64,000 nt of DNA from the NCBI GenBank assembly GCA_012845835.1, contig JABAKD010000007.1, positions 11,906,011-11,970,010 on the forward strand, in the 5' to 3' direction. The notes under the pieces were generated by a model. That model saw only the letters and a list, made by a program, of their open reading frames with translations, had not been told where the DNA came from and ran no database searches. Positions 21,395-32,613 of this stretch are shown in pieces (within the stretch, counting starts at the first letter, position 1; each line of letters opens with the position of its first letter). Source of the stretch: Undaria pinnatifida. Its lineage: Eukaryota; Sar; Phaeophyceae; Laminariales; Alariaceae. The position numbers and the translations under genes are program-made.

Positions 21395-21560
21395 TCCTAT
21401 ATGTGCCAGTCGGAAATGCTTGAATACCGGCACAAAGGCGGCAGTCGGCACTACTCCGCATTCAGCCATTACAGCTGTACTGGATGTTCCCGTCTGTGCC
21501 CAAACGATTGCGCAGGCTTTTTAGCGGAAACCGGCGCTTTTCGACCAGCACTATAGAGAG
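21395..21560 (+). mobile_element. MITE family M1, copy 1
   Basis: Shares TGTGCC.GTCGG, AGTCGGCACTACTCCGCATT, GTTCCCGTCTGTGCC and TTTTTAGCGGAAACCGGC with 23700-23885 (same orientation) and with 22520-22710, 23060-23260 and 55890-56000 (opposite). The family's outer ends are CCTCTATAGTGCCGG-like inverted repeats. No coding capacity. Confidence 0.6.
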
Positions 21561-21599
21561 ATCTCTACTGCTGCACCTTGAAGTAGCCTCAATGTAAAC

Positions 21600-22450
21600 A
21601 GATCTCTAGGTGCAAGTCAATGGAGGCAGATCAGTAACTGAACGGCAGGCAGTGCCAAAAGTCTGAACAGCAGTGCTGCACAGAGTAAAAGTGCGAGAGC
21701 ATACCAGGCATGACCACCGAAACGCACATCCTGTGTTGACTGAGACAGCAGTCCCTGTGCAAGTCAGTCGAGTATGATATCTCTATGAAGCACACGAATA
21801 CACTGAGCAGTAGCTCTCGACTGCGTAGATCATTGTAATCGAAACCGGTGGTTGAACACCAATCAACACCAAAAATCTTGAAAGCCCGCCACAGCAGTGA
21901 GAGTAGAATACCAGGCATGCCTTTTCTGAACCCCCTCCCTGTTGACTGACAGACAGTCGTACCTGCGCCATTCAGTTCAGACTCTTGACATCAATACGTA
22001 AAGCAGTGCCTTTAGAGACCGATATATACCTGAGCAGGAGACACTACCAAAATACTGAGGGCGTCAAGGTATAAATGTCATACCCGACGTGCCTGGAATA
22101 CGACCCCTCTGTCAACTAACCTGTGAACTTCAGAACAACAGCAGTTCGTAGTACCAACGCAAGTACAGGCGTAGTGATGGATTGCCGACATCATTAAAGG
22201 GAAATCAGTGACTAAAAAGCAGGCAATACCAAACGCTGAACAGCGCTTTACAGTCGGAGACGCGTACCGGGGACATAACCTGAACCTCAACCTCGCTATT
22301 GGTTAAGAGCGGTACCTGTGCAGTTCAGTAGAGTACCTAAAATACAAGTACGGAGCGCAATGCGTTAAGATTGGGTATTTATAGATTAACGTAGGCAGGG
22401 CAATACCCAAGCAGCATGGAGTATCCAGTAAGTTGCCTGTACGCCACAAC
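21600..22450. repeat. Degenerate long-period tandem repeat
   Basis: Blocks such as GAAC.GCAGGCA(G/A)T(G/A)CCAAA, ATACCAGGCATG, CCCTGTTGACTGA.AGACAG and GTACCTGTGCAGTTCAGT recur in the same order at irregular spacing of roughly 200 bp. Copies are strongly diverged. Confidence 0.45.
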
Positions 22451-22519
22451 TGCAGCATACCAGGTGCCCTGTACATGTAGATCACTATTCCTACTGGTTG
22501 CCAAGACAGCACTAACAGA

Positions 22520-22710
22520 AGTCCCTCTGTGCCGTCTGCTACAACACTACAGTAATTCCTCCTGTGTATTGCCGGTTGAATAGTGCCGGTTGCTACTGCA
22601 GTGCTTGTGAAACCGCTTGGCACGGATGGGAACCACCAGTAAGTTCAGTATTAGTGGTAGTGCCGGTTACCGCTTTCGTTCCGGTGTTTCCCTCTATAGT
22701 GCACATACCG
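22520..22710 (-). mobile_element. MITE family M1, copy 2
   Basis: Opposite orientation to copy 1. It contains GCACGGATGGGAACCACC and TAGTGCCGGTTACCGC. It ends with a 32-bp near-perfect palindrome around 22691-22722 (CTATAGTGCACATACCGGCACTATAG), probably two abutting terminal repeats. Confidence 0.6.
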
Positions 22711-23059
22711 GCACTATAGAGGGGCCACCACTGCACTCTGTATTTCTCTTAACCCCTTTAGAGCCCCCGAACCCCTCCCCGTACTAAATCCAAGTAATTT
22801 TGTCCCCAAATCGGGTTTCCAGTTGTAAAGGGGTTAACGGTACGTAGCCGGATTGTGGATGCAATTGAGTTCTATTTGACACACAATATGAATGAAAGCA
22901 CGTGGAGGTGTGGTGAGCTTTTTTTCCCCATTCCGCCCGAAGAGAGGTAAAACAAATAAAAGAAAGGTAGGTAGAGAGTATGCTGAACCCCACTGGCAAT
23001 GATATGGCTTATCCCCCTGCCGTACAAGTGAAAGCACACGGATTGCATGTACCCTACAT

Positions 23060-23505
23060 AGTGGTTCCTGTATAGTGCCGGTATGTGCCGGCCGGACATT
23101 CTCGCACTATGGACTACAGTAATGCTTCCTCTATAGTGTCTGTTGAGTAGTGCCGGTTTCCCGCTGTAATGCCTGAGAAAATCGTTGGGCACAGATGGGA
23201 ACAACCGGTAATGGCAGTACGTGTAATAGTGCCGGTTACCGCTACTGTTCAGATACTCACAAAGCTTCTCATTGGTGATGACCCGCCCCGGTAACCGGGT
23301 TACGTGTTAGGAGGTACTTCAAACACCCATGGATGGAGTCGGGTCGGGTTTGGAGGCGTTGGAATACTGACGGGTCGAGTGGGGCCGGGTCAGGAGGGTT
23401 TTTGATCGTACGGGTCGGTCCGGGTCACACTAACACGACCCGGCTCGTCAAGGGCCCTGGATGGTTCCGGCGGGCACATGCCGGCACCATAGAGGAACCA
23501 CTACT
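23060..23505. mobile_element. MITE family M1, copy 3, ~440-bp unit with ~35-bp terminal inverted repeats
   Basis: The left end GTGGTTCCTGTATAGTGCCGG (about 23062) and the right end CCGGCACCATAGAGGAACCAC (about 23482-23502) are inverted copies extending about 35 bp. The right part, 23270-23460, is GGGTC-rich and related to the GGGTC-bearing segments at 43.3, 47.5 and 49.6 kb. That part may be a nested insertion. Confidence 0.55.
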
Positions 23506-23699
23506 ATATACTCTGCATTTTGTGTTGCCGGTACGTAGAAAGTGTGCTGAATGACACAGGCAATGCTATCTCTCTGCCGCAGTAAGTAAAGCCGAACTAA
23601 TTTTATGATTAAGTGGATGTAGATAGGTGGAAATCTCAGTTTTAATGTGAAGACCACACACATGTGCAGCAGTGTAGTACTAAGTGTAGTATATATAGC

Positions 23700-23885
23700 G
23701 GTCCCTCTATCGTGGTGCCGGTATGTGCGACCGGGAATTCCCGACACTATGGCGGAAGCCGGCACTACTCCGCACATTGTCATTGCCGGTTATTCCAGTA
23801 TATATGTGCCAAACCGATTTCGCCAGGCGCTGCTGTAGTGGGCAACCGGCACTTCTTAACCGGCACTGTGGAGGTACAATTAGTC
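23700..23885 (+). mobile_element. MITE family M1, copy 4
   Basis: Begins GGTCCCTCTATCGTGGTGCCGGTATGTGC and ends near ACCGGCACTGTGGAGG, giving inverted ends. The interior matches copy 1 (GGCGGAAGCCGGCACTACTCC). Confidence 0.65.
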
Positions 23886-24291
23886 ACTGAAGTCGCGTGC
23901 TACGAAGATAGGGATATTAAGGTATACCACTTTTCAACAAAACGTATTTTGTGAATGACGAGCCTCCTTCACCCGAAACCGTCCGAATGATAATCATATT
24001 TCGCGATAATGTTTGTTGGTACACTGTACCTAACCGCCGGCTCTGGTTCATGTTGCTGACGTTGTGATCGCCCTTTGCTTTCACGGACTGTTTTCACGAG
24101 CGACTCGAGTTGTTGAAGTATTCAAGTATTTTGGAGTGATTGCGGGTTTCTATGTTGTAACAAACAGTTGCTTGTTTCTAACTTTTTTCGAGTGAACGCG
24201 AGTTTCTAGATTTTTTCGACGGATTTCGAGTTTTTCGATTATCATGACGGCATGCCAGTTTGTAAATAAAGCAGTATCTTTGTGCCTTTTC

Positions 24292-24735
24292 TTCTTCCGG
24301 TATAGTGTGGGTCGAAACAATGGCATCACCTCCCGCGGCGGGCGTTGGTGCCATCCCCTCACGAGTAGGACAGTTTTAATGTCCCTCGCTGGCTGCTGCG
24401 CCGGCACTCAAACCGCACTTACAAAGACGGTGAAGAATAATAAGATATCTGGATATGCTGAATCCTGGTGCTTCGTCGTTGGGTGGGTGGGTGGTGACTT
24501 TGGTCGAGATTCAGCTTCTATCTGTTTCTGTTGGTGAAGCTTGGGCTGAAAAGAAGTGAACTCCGGGGGGGCGGCCAGTCCACGATCATGCCTTTTTTAT
24601 GTCAAAGGGTGACGTCACTTCTGGGATCGTTCCTATCTCTGTTCCGGATAATCCAGCAGTATTTTCGAGCCTGTTCTTCTTTCGCTATAGTGTGGGTTGA
24701 AACAATGGCATCACCTCCCGCGACCGGTGCTGCCA
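24292..24735. repeat. Direct repeat pair 24292-24360 and 24678-24735
   Basis: Both copies contain TATAGTGTGGGT(C/T)GAAACA followed by ATGGCATCACCTCCCGCG. The offset is about 386 bp. Read on the minus strand, the copies belong to the region downstream of the broken tyrosine recombinase and may be remains of its element. Confidence 0.7.
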
Positions 24736-24981
24736 CCCCGCCCTTTCTTTATTCGGTCTTTCACGGATGAGAGGCCCTCGTGGCTTGACAAAGCCTTAGT
24801 CTGGGAAACGAATGTCTTCATTGATTCTCCCATACTCAATATAATGCTGAAATCCCATTTCCCGTTTTTTCTTCTACTACCTCCCTTCTATAGTCCAGCT
24901 CACAGCATCGGGTTATTTCCGAAGGCTGCCCATGACTCTGCTCGCTCAGAGAGAATTCGTTGAACTCGCTGTACTGGTTAT

Positions 24982-25316
24982 CTAAAGCGCCTCCCACCAT
25001 GGCAACCTTATCCGCGCCTGGGAGACTACCTCCATTAGACGCAGGTACCTGGAGGCTGTCTTCCGGTTTTCCATAATGCTCTCTGCATGATGGTCGCCGT
25101 CGAGTCACCTGCTAGCGCTCAGGAAACTGCGATGCCCAACCTGAAGGAATGCATCGGGAATTCCGTGTGCTCGCCGTCGTTTTTGGCGTGTCGTTTAAGC
25201 ATCTGCGACATCTGCTTCGCCGACAATGGCTGCGACCCCTGCACTGGCCGGCCACCCGCTGCTCTGGGGGGGGGGATACGGTTGGAAACAAGTATCCTTT
25301 TGTCATATTCCATCAA
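24982..25316 (-). pseudogene. Tyrosine recombinase C-terminal fragment
   Basis: Minus-strand frame reading LSAKQMSQMLKRHAKN, then FPMHSFRLGIAVS, a TGA (25119-25121), then ALAGDSTATIMQSIM and TASRYLRLMEVV, ending at a TAG at 24982-24984. HSFR supplies the His (25149-25151) and Arg (25140-25142) of the HxxR box. The Tyr of SRYLRL (25045-25047) is in place for the nucleophile. This matches the C-terminal half of tyrosine recombinases of the Crypton or YR-retroelement kind. The core Arg and Lys N-terminal to it are absent, the upstream side being a 28-bp satellite. It belongs to a different lineage from the recombinase at 7590. Confidence 0.7.
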
Positions 25317-25416
25317 GTTTTTAAATTCGAGTGAATTCTTTAACGGAGTGTGCGTGGACTATTTTATCGAATTAGTGGTGAGCTCGTACTGGAATATCGA
25401 GTGAAGGCCGGTTTCT

Positions 25417-25650
25417 TAATTATTACAAGTGAATGCGAGATGCTAGATTATTAGGGGTGAGTGCGCGTCTGTGGATTATTACGAGTGAATGCGAGTCTGT
25501 CGATTTTTACGAGTGAATGCGAGTCTGTAGATTATTACGAGTAAATGCGAGTTTCTAGGTTATCACGAGTGAATGCAAGTTTCTAAATTGGTACGATTGG
25601 ATGCGAAATTCTACTTCATTACGAGTGAACGCGAAGTTTCTACTTCTAAC
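25417..25650. repeat. 28-bp tandem array, about 8 units
   Basis: Units approximate ATTATTACGAGTGAATGCGA followed by GT(C/T)T(C/G)TAG, with 1-6 changes each. Related single units occur near 24175-24240, on the other side of the recombinase fragment. There are no unique spacers. Confidence 0.9.
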
Positions 25651-26054
25651 GACGCCATAATCAGAGGGTCCCCAACGCATGCTACGATTAGGGGTGCAAT
25701 TTTTTATTGCGTACCTCACTCAACACTTAATATTCCGGTCGCCCCGGTGGCGTATCAGGTTATCCATGAACATGGTATAGGTCAGTTTCGTGAGTTCGAG
25801 CCCCGCCGAGTGCATACTCGTGTAAATTCGTTGGGACTTTTTCTTGTGCACAAATTGACTTGCGGAAAGCGCGACAGCGTGAGTTAGCGACACTCGATGC
25901 AAAATCGACGAGCAGTGGGATTGCTGAACCCTGTGCGCGATAAAAAATGAAGGCAAGAACCGGGGGGAAGAAGGGACGACAACTGCTGTGACCACGGCTT
26001 GTCCTGAAGCTGGAAAGTACAATTTTGAGAAAAAAAAAATATATATATATATAT

Positions 26055-26330
26055 ATAAAATATCGTAAACCTCTATTTTTAACGGAAGGCTACTTTGAAT
26101 CTGCATATCACCTAAAATATTTGGAACCCCCTTTTTACTAGGGAGGCTAGTTTAAATCAGTATATCACCTAACGTAATGGAAACCCGTTATTTTAAAATG
26201 CTACTTTGAATCAGTATAACGCCTAAAATAATGGAACCCCGTTTTTCTACAGGTAGGCTAGTTATAATCAGTATAACAATTTAATAATGGAAACCCGTGT
26301 TTTCATAGGAAGGCTGCTTGGAATCAGTAT
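26055..26330. repeat. ~56-bp tandem array, about 4.5 units
   Basis: Units approximate AATCAGTATA.CACCTAAAATA then ATGGAACCCCGTTTTT....AGGAAGGCTAGTTT. A (TA)n run at 26036-26056 immediately precedes the array. Confidence 0.85.
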
Positions 26331-27090
26331 GGAAAACGATGTTGGGGCTCTAATAGGATGAAGGACGTCGATTCCTCACCAAAAACCGATTTTTCATAAT
26401 AGAATAGAAAATAAAAGGAACGAGAAACAACCTGTCAAGGCCTATATGAGTGGGTACATGATACCTTTATATATTACAACAATAATTTCTGAAACAAATC
26501 CTGATTCCAACGATATCGGGAAAGCTCTAAAAAACGCTAGCCAGAGAATGTTTTTGACCAACCAAAAAGGGCATACCCGTTCGAAAAGTGCCTGATACCC
26601 CTGCCGCCGGCTGCGAACAACCATTAATATCATAGAAAAAAAGGAGCGGCCGATGTATCGCGCAGCTTGCGAACATGAGCCTTGTCGACCCAAAATGTTG
26701 TGAAACTCGCAGCTGATGTGTTCATAATGATGGTATGATCTTATTGTATGGCATTTTCCCTAAAACAAAAATGAGGTATCCGTGTTCTCTGGTGTGTTTT
26801 GGAACACGTTGGCGACAGTCACGACGGTCCTTCCTTCGCGAGTTTTGTTTGACCGCTCGCACCGTCTTTACGTACCGATTTTTTTGGTACGAGCTGGGAC
26901 GCGGTTTCTGATGATACGCGAACCGAGTTTTCTAATTTTCAAACGCCCCCTACAATGAGGGACTCCTTTCCAGACTGGCTCATGCGCGATTGACTTTATA
27001 TGCGTGCTTGCTGCGTTTAACGTCACGTTCAACGACATAAACATTTTTGGAGGAACACGCGCCATCGCCAACGGACAACATTAGAATTTT
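26331..27090. other. No feature recognised
   Basis: AT-rich DNA with short frames on the minus strand only. Nothing is recognised. Confidence 0.4.
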
Positions 27091-27240
27091 GTTGGGTTTG
27101 TGTTGCGTTAGGTTGAGTTGGGCTGGATTGGGTTGGGTAGGGTTGGGTTGGGTTGGGTAGGGTTGGGTTGGGTTGGGTTGTGTTTGGTTGGGTTTGGTTG
27201 GGTAGGGTTGTGTTGGGCTGGGTAGGGTTGGGTTGGGTTG
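27090..27240. repeat. GGGTT-type degenerate telomere-like tract
   Basis: About 150 bp composed of GGTTGGG, GGGTAGGGTTG and GGTTGTG words. It could be a cryptic telomere-derived sequence or a simple pentamer. Translated frames (Asn-Pro-Thr-Gln repeats) are artefacts. Confidence 0.8.
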
Positions 27241-27479
27241 GCACATTCCTGCTTCCCACCAATGCACATACACGGTCGACCGCAGTTATATCTGTCCACC
27301 ATCGTGAGTTCCTAGCACCGGCAACACCATGGTTCATGCATTTGATTTTTTCGTCGCTCGTTCATCCATGCATCCATTCAATCACTCGTCCAATGGTTCA
27401 CTCATGAAATTCATTTGTAAACTCATGTATCCATTCGTTCATTCATGCATGCTCCCATTCATTCATCCATGCATGCTTA

Positions 27480-27634
27480 CATCCACCCATCCACCCAACA
27501 ACCCACCCATGAATCTATTTATCCATCCATCCATCCATCCATCCATCCATCCATCCATCCATCCATCCATCCATCCATCCATCCATCCATCCATGCACCC
27601 ATCCATCCATTCATCCATGTATCCATCCATCCAT

Positions 27635-27670
<36 letters not shown>

Positions 27671-27719
27671 CCATCCATCCATCCATCCATCCATCCATCC
27701 ATCCATCCATCCATTTATT

Positions 27720-27750
<31 letters not shown>

Positions 27751-27935
27751 CCATCCATCCATCCATCCATCCATTCATCCATCCATTTATTCATCCATCC
27801 ATCCTTCTATCCTTCTATCCATCCATCCATCCATCCATGCATCCATCTTTCCATCCATCCATCGTTCCATCCATCCATCCATCCGCCTACCAATCCATCC
27901 ATCCATTACTCAATCCAATCCTTCAGCCACCCATT
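27480..27935. repeat. (ATCC)n tetranucleotide array, ~450 bp
   Basis: Near-perfect ATCC repeat with scattered substitutions, just upstream of the first recognised phosphatase exon. It gives long Ile-His-Pro-Ser frames on plus and Met-Asp-Gly-Trp frames on minus. Neither is a gene. Confidence 0.95.
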
Positions 27936-27971
27936 AATTTTTTTTTCTATATTTTCCGCGTTTTATTGCAG

Positions 27972-28182
27972 CTCCTTAGGCGATGAATCCCTCGGAGGTT
28001 TTTCCGGAGATCAGAGCATGGGAGTTGGATCCCGAAGAAGCGGGATCACAGCGGGGTTGAGGAGGGGTGGTGGGATGGGGCGACACGCCCGTCTAGAAAA
28101 TGCCTGGGAACGTTCCGCTAGAAAAAGCCAGCGGCTTCTTTTCTGGGCTCTGGCGACCATTGCGGCGCTCCTCTCCATCCTG
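27972..28182 (+). CDS. PhoD gene, first recognised exon (coding from 28018)
   Basis: Acceptor TTTTATTGCAG at 27971 and donor CATCCTG|GTGAGT. The reading frame is open from the acceptor; ATG at 28018 is the first Met (MGVGSRRSG). It ends inside the hydrophobic anchor [16 protein letters not shown]. Confidence 0.65.
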
Positions 28183-31100
28183 GTGAGTAATTTGTTATGT
28201 CTTGCACATTTTTTTCTTCTGTTTCATATCTTTTATAAGCTATGCGTTTAGCTTTTCGTTTTTGAGGTTAGACTTTAAGGTTTCTTTTTTTTATTTCGCT
28301 TTTTTGGGCTGCATGGGTCACTAACAAATAAAGTGGAATGTTTTAAAATCGGTCCCACCCGCGCCTGACCAACACACTCTCTGTGTTTTCGTGTACGTTA
28401 TTGAGGTATAATGATTCTGGTGTTTGTAGTTTTATCAGCAATAGTCAGCAAGTTTAACCAGTACCAGGTATACTGCTGTATACCTGTACTTTGCATAGAT
28501 ACCTATTGTTTAGTTTTTGTGTGTTTTATAGGATGAATGTTTCTGGTATTTGTTGCAAAATCGACAGGATTGTGGCGGTAGCTCCGATTCTGGGCGTTCG
28601 CAACAGTTGCCGTGGGGCTTGTTGTCCTCGTGAGTTTGAACGGTGATTTGACGAGATGATGTGGGGATTGATGACTGAGGACTGATGGTTGATGAACGGT
28701 GCTGATAGCTGATGGGATAGATGATGATTGTTTTTTCTTGTCTCATTGGTGGATTCCTCACGTTTCTTTTGGTGATGATTTGGTGGCCGTGCGAAGTTTG
28801 TTAAGTAACGATTGATGACGGGTGATTTAACTGATTAGTGACTTAATGACTTGAACTCATATCTGACGGTCAACGACTGATTTGTAGAGTGACTGATGCA
28901 TTTTTTTCACCGGTACGCACAGGCTGGTCTGGTGGCGGTTGCGGCTCGCGAAGGGGTACATATAGGCGACCATGGTTACTCCTCCCGCTTCTACGGAGAG
29001 GAGGCACAAGGAGCCGGCGCGGTTGCTCCTAGGGAGGTATCAAGGATAGCGTTTGGCTCGTGCACGTGAGTGAAATATTGTGCATCAGTCCTGGGCGATG
29101 CCGCCAGGTATTTGTGCCCCCCCCCTACGTTGCCGTTGTTCACATACACACAGCGCTTTCCCGCCCGCCCCCCGTCCCATATCATTCCTCCACTCACCCA
29201 CCCATCCACCCCATACTGTTGCCTCTGGAATCCGCCCCACACCCAAAATCCCAATTTGCCTAGTGCAAGTTGTTTTTATCGTGTGACGAAGCTATTTTAG
29301 TGGCGAAAAAATGTGATTTTGTGGTTCCTTTGCCCCACCGACGCTCTGAAGTTGACGGTCGTGTCAAATATTCTTGTACGGGAAAAAATGACGCGCGTGT
29401 CAGATACTCTGCTGCGTGAGTTCCTACCGACGCCTTCTATCACCTAAACCGTTTGGCCCCTCGTGCACGTGGAAGCGTTCTACGATAGAAATGCGTATTC
29501 TTTTTTTTAGGGTGGGGGTCCTGGCTTGCGGAACACTTGTACCTGTCCCATAATATAATGAGGGGACTCCTGGCTTGCGGAGCTTTAACACTTGTACCTA
29601 TCCCCAAGTATAAGTATGATTTGGGCAGAAAAATAAACAAAGTTTGACCCGAAGGACAATCCCATGGCCCTGCTGTAGGTTATTTCAACAGAAATTGTTC
29701 CGAAAAAAAGAACGAATTTCCGACGGTTGTGGGTTAAGTTAGCCTCGTCATTCAGAAGGGGCTACCTCTATCGTCGCCCGAAGCCGTGAGTGAATGCACC
29801 TATCTTAAGTGGGCAGCGCAATCTTGGGTTTGGTATGATTTGACAATTACCTGGTGGGACTCCAGTTCGCCGGGCGACGTACGGGAAGACTCTTGTAGGT
29901 CGTTTCGTTCGTACCCGGGGGGCACGGTGTGAATTCGTGCGTTCGAAGGCGGAAGTACGAGCGACGCGCCCTTTCTTCGTTTATGAATGCATATAGGTAG
30001 CTTTGCTTTGGGAAGAACCTAGGTCGCTGTGTAGGCAAACAAACCATGCTTACCCTGCCTGCGCAGGCAGGAATATGGGCTGCGTACCGTGTGAATGGGT
30101 GGTGGGCCTTGTAGAGGCTCTAAATCGCTGTCCTGTGGGCAGACGCTGTGTCAGTCGTTCACCCGTCGGCACACTTCACTGATCCCCACTAGATGATGTC
30201 GGTATTTCAGGGAATACCTGAATGGCCTAGCTCATGTTGCAGGGTGGGGGCCGTACGGTCTTTGCAAATCTATGACGTGTTTCCTGGGTTGGGTACGTAC
30301 TGTATGCGTACAACTCCTGTGCAACATTTCGCAACGATAGGACGTTTCTTGCGAGTATGGTTTGTGAATGACGGGGCTCCTTAATCCAAAATCGCCGGAA
30401 ATACGACCCATTTATTTTTGCCTGATTCGCGTCGTGTGCCTAGGGGCCCATGGGATTTTTCATGTGTTGAACCAGTTTTTATTTTTGTTAGTCAGAATGA
30501 GTTTATTTCGGGAGAGGTCTCAACACCTTTGCAGCTACAGACCCGTCTCGGGGACAAATTACTTAGAATTAGTATAGAGAGGGAATTTAGGGCTCTAAAG
30601 GGGGTAAGCTCCCAAAATGAGGAAACCCCAGAAAAAAAAAAGTGATGCGCCTCTACCGCGGCATGCGTCATAGACACAACAGACAGCATCTGCTGCAGAT
30701 GATTTATCCATGGATCATTATCTGTTCTTTTCGCGGTGTGTAATGGCCGTACCCTTGGTGTCGTTCCTAACGAACGCATGAAACAAAATGTCGCAATTCC
30801 TGACTTTTCATTTATGGTGAAATGTCATTATTTTTTCTTTATCCAAAATCACCCGTTTTGTTATATTCTGAAAATGCCATTTGCTTTGTCGGGAATCCTG
30901 GTAACAATTTTTATGGGAAATGTCAAAACGACGCACAACGCCGAACGCTTGGTAATAATCACGATGTCGAACGTGGTTTTCGTCAGGATTCCTAATATTG
31001 GATGTGTTCGTTAGGAATGGCCCTTAGAGACGACTCCAAGTCGCTGTGCGGGCACAGAATATATAATTTCTGCATACCCGCACAGAAGCTACGACATTTC

Positions 31101-32533
31101 CCGCGTACTTGTTTGGTGGGTGTGTTTTTGGACGGCTCGAGATCGCTGCGCCCTAGGAAGGCTTTACTGTATGTCTCTTTTCTTTTGGGGAGACCGTAGG
31201 TCGTTGTGTGGGCCCAAAAACAACTCGTGCCGCACGGGCAGACACACGAACAGTGCGTGCATGCATCAACCTTCGTGTCCGTTGCTTCGCCATGAATTCC
31301 CTTTGACCAGGTCTAGAGGCGCGCAGGATGACCCGGGCCAGCCTATATGGACCCAAGCCATCATCCCCTCTGAGCCTGATGCTTGGATCTGGGCGGGTGA
31401 TATGGCCTACCTCGACCACCCGGTGAGGTTTGGAGTTGTTTTTTTCTTCGCCAGCTGCGTTAGGGGCTGATCCGACCGAGTGTCTGATTTTCATTCTACT
31501 CGTGCGCCCCAAGATGTCTTCTTTTCTATTCTTGTTTGTTTCCGCCTACGTAGGGCAGGAGCTATGAGATACCGGTACCGAGAAACTGTTGCTTTTTACT
31601 CTCGAACGGAGCCAAACACGTGGTGTGTCGGTAGGGATGTTGCGCTATCGCAGGCAAACGAACGAGATGCCCGCACCTAAGAACCTCGGGATGAGTTTCT
31701 GTTTGCTCGAGTGTGCGCTGGCTTGTGTTTCACGTGGGCTCATGTTTTGCAGTGCTCGTCCTGCTAAGGAGCAAGAAGCCATCGAAAGACGCAAGCACGT
31801 GTTTTGGTAGAGTTCAATAGCATTAACTTCACAAGATGTATGTAATATGGTAAGAATCGTATCTTTTGTGGGGGAAGTTGTCTTGTCTCTCCCCGCCCAC
31901 ATCCCACCTCCCCACTTTCCGCCCGCTCCCCCCACCCGCTTTCTTTGTTTTGTCTGTCTGTCTGTCTGTCTGTCTGTATGTCGATCGATGTTTTATCTTC
32001 CTTGTTTGCGTGCGATTCTGAAACTACCTACGATGCAACCACCACTGCCCCTACTACTACCACTGCCCCTACTACTACCAACACCATACCGTGACGCCAT
32101 CATCACCACTACCACCCACGCCAACACCAACACCAACACCAACACCGCCACTACCGCCACAACTATCTCCACCACCACGATTACCACTAACGCCACTACC
32201 GCCGCAACTACCACCACGACCACCACCACCACAATCACCGCAACCACCACCACCACCACCACCATCACCACCACCACCATCACTACCACCACCATCACCA
32301 CCACCACCATCACCACCACCACCATCACCGCCGCCATCATCGCTAACCCTGCCACAACCACTGCACCGTCACCGCCACTATCATTGTTAACCCTGCCACA
32401 ACCACTGCAACCACCACCATCATCACCACCACCACCGCCACCGCCACCACCACCGCCACTACAACCACCGTCACCCCCACCACCCCCACCACTACTACTG
32501 CTACTACTACTACTACTGCTACTACTACTCTAT

Positions 32534-32573
<40 letters not shown>

Positions 32574-32580
32574 ACTACTA

Positions 32581-32613
<33 letters not shown>

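Noticed and set aside
25417-25650. CRISPR-like 28-bp repeats
   Set aside because: Units are head to tail with no unique spacers and are imperfect, in a clearly eukaryotic context. It is a minisatellite.
27329-27970. Ile-His-Pro-Ser and Met-Asp-Gly-Trp repeat proteins
   Set aside because: Direct translation of an (ATCC)n array. Only the part after the acceptor at 27971 is taken as coding.
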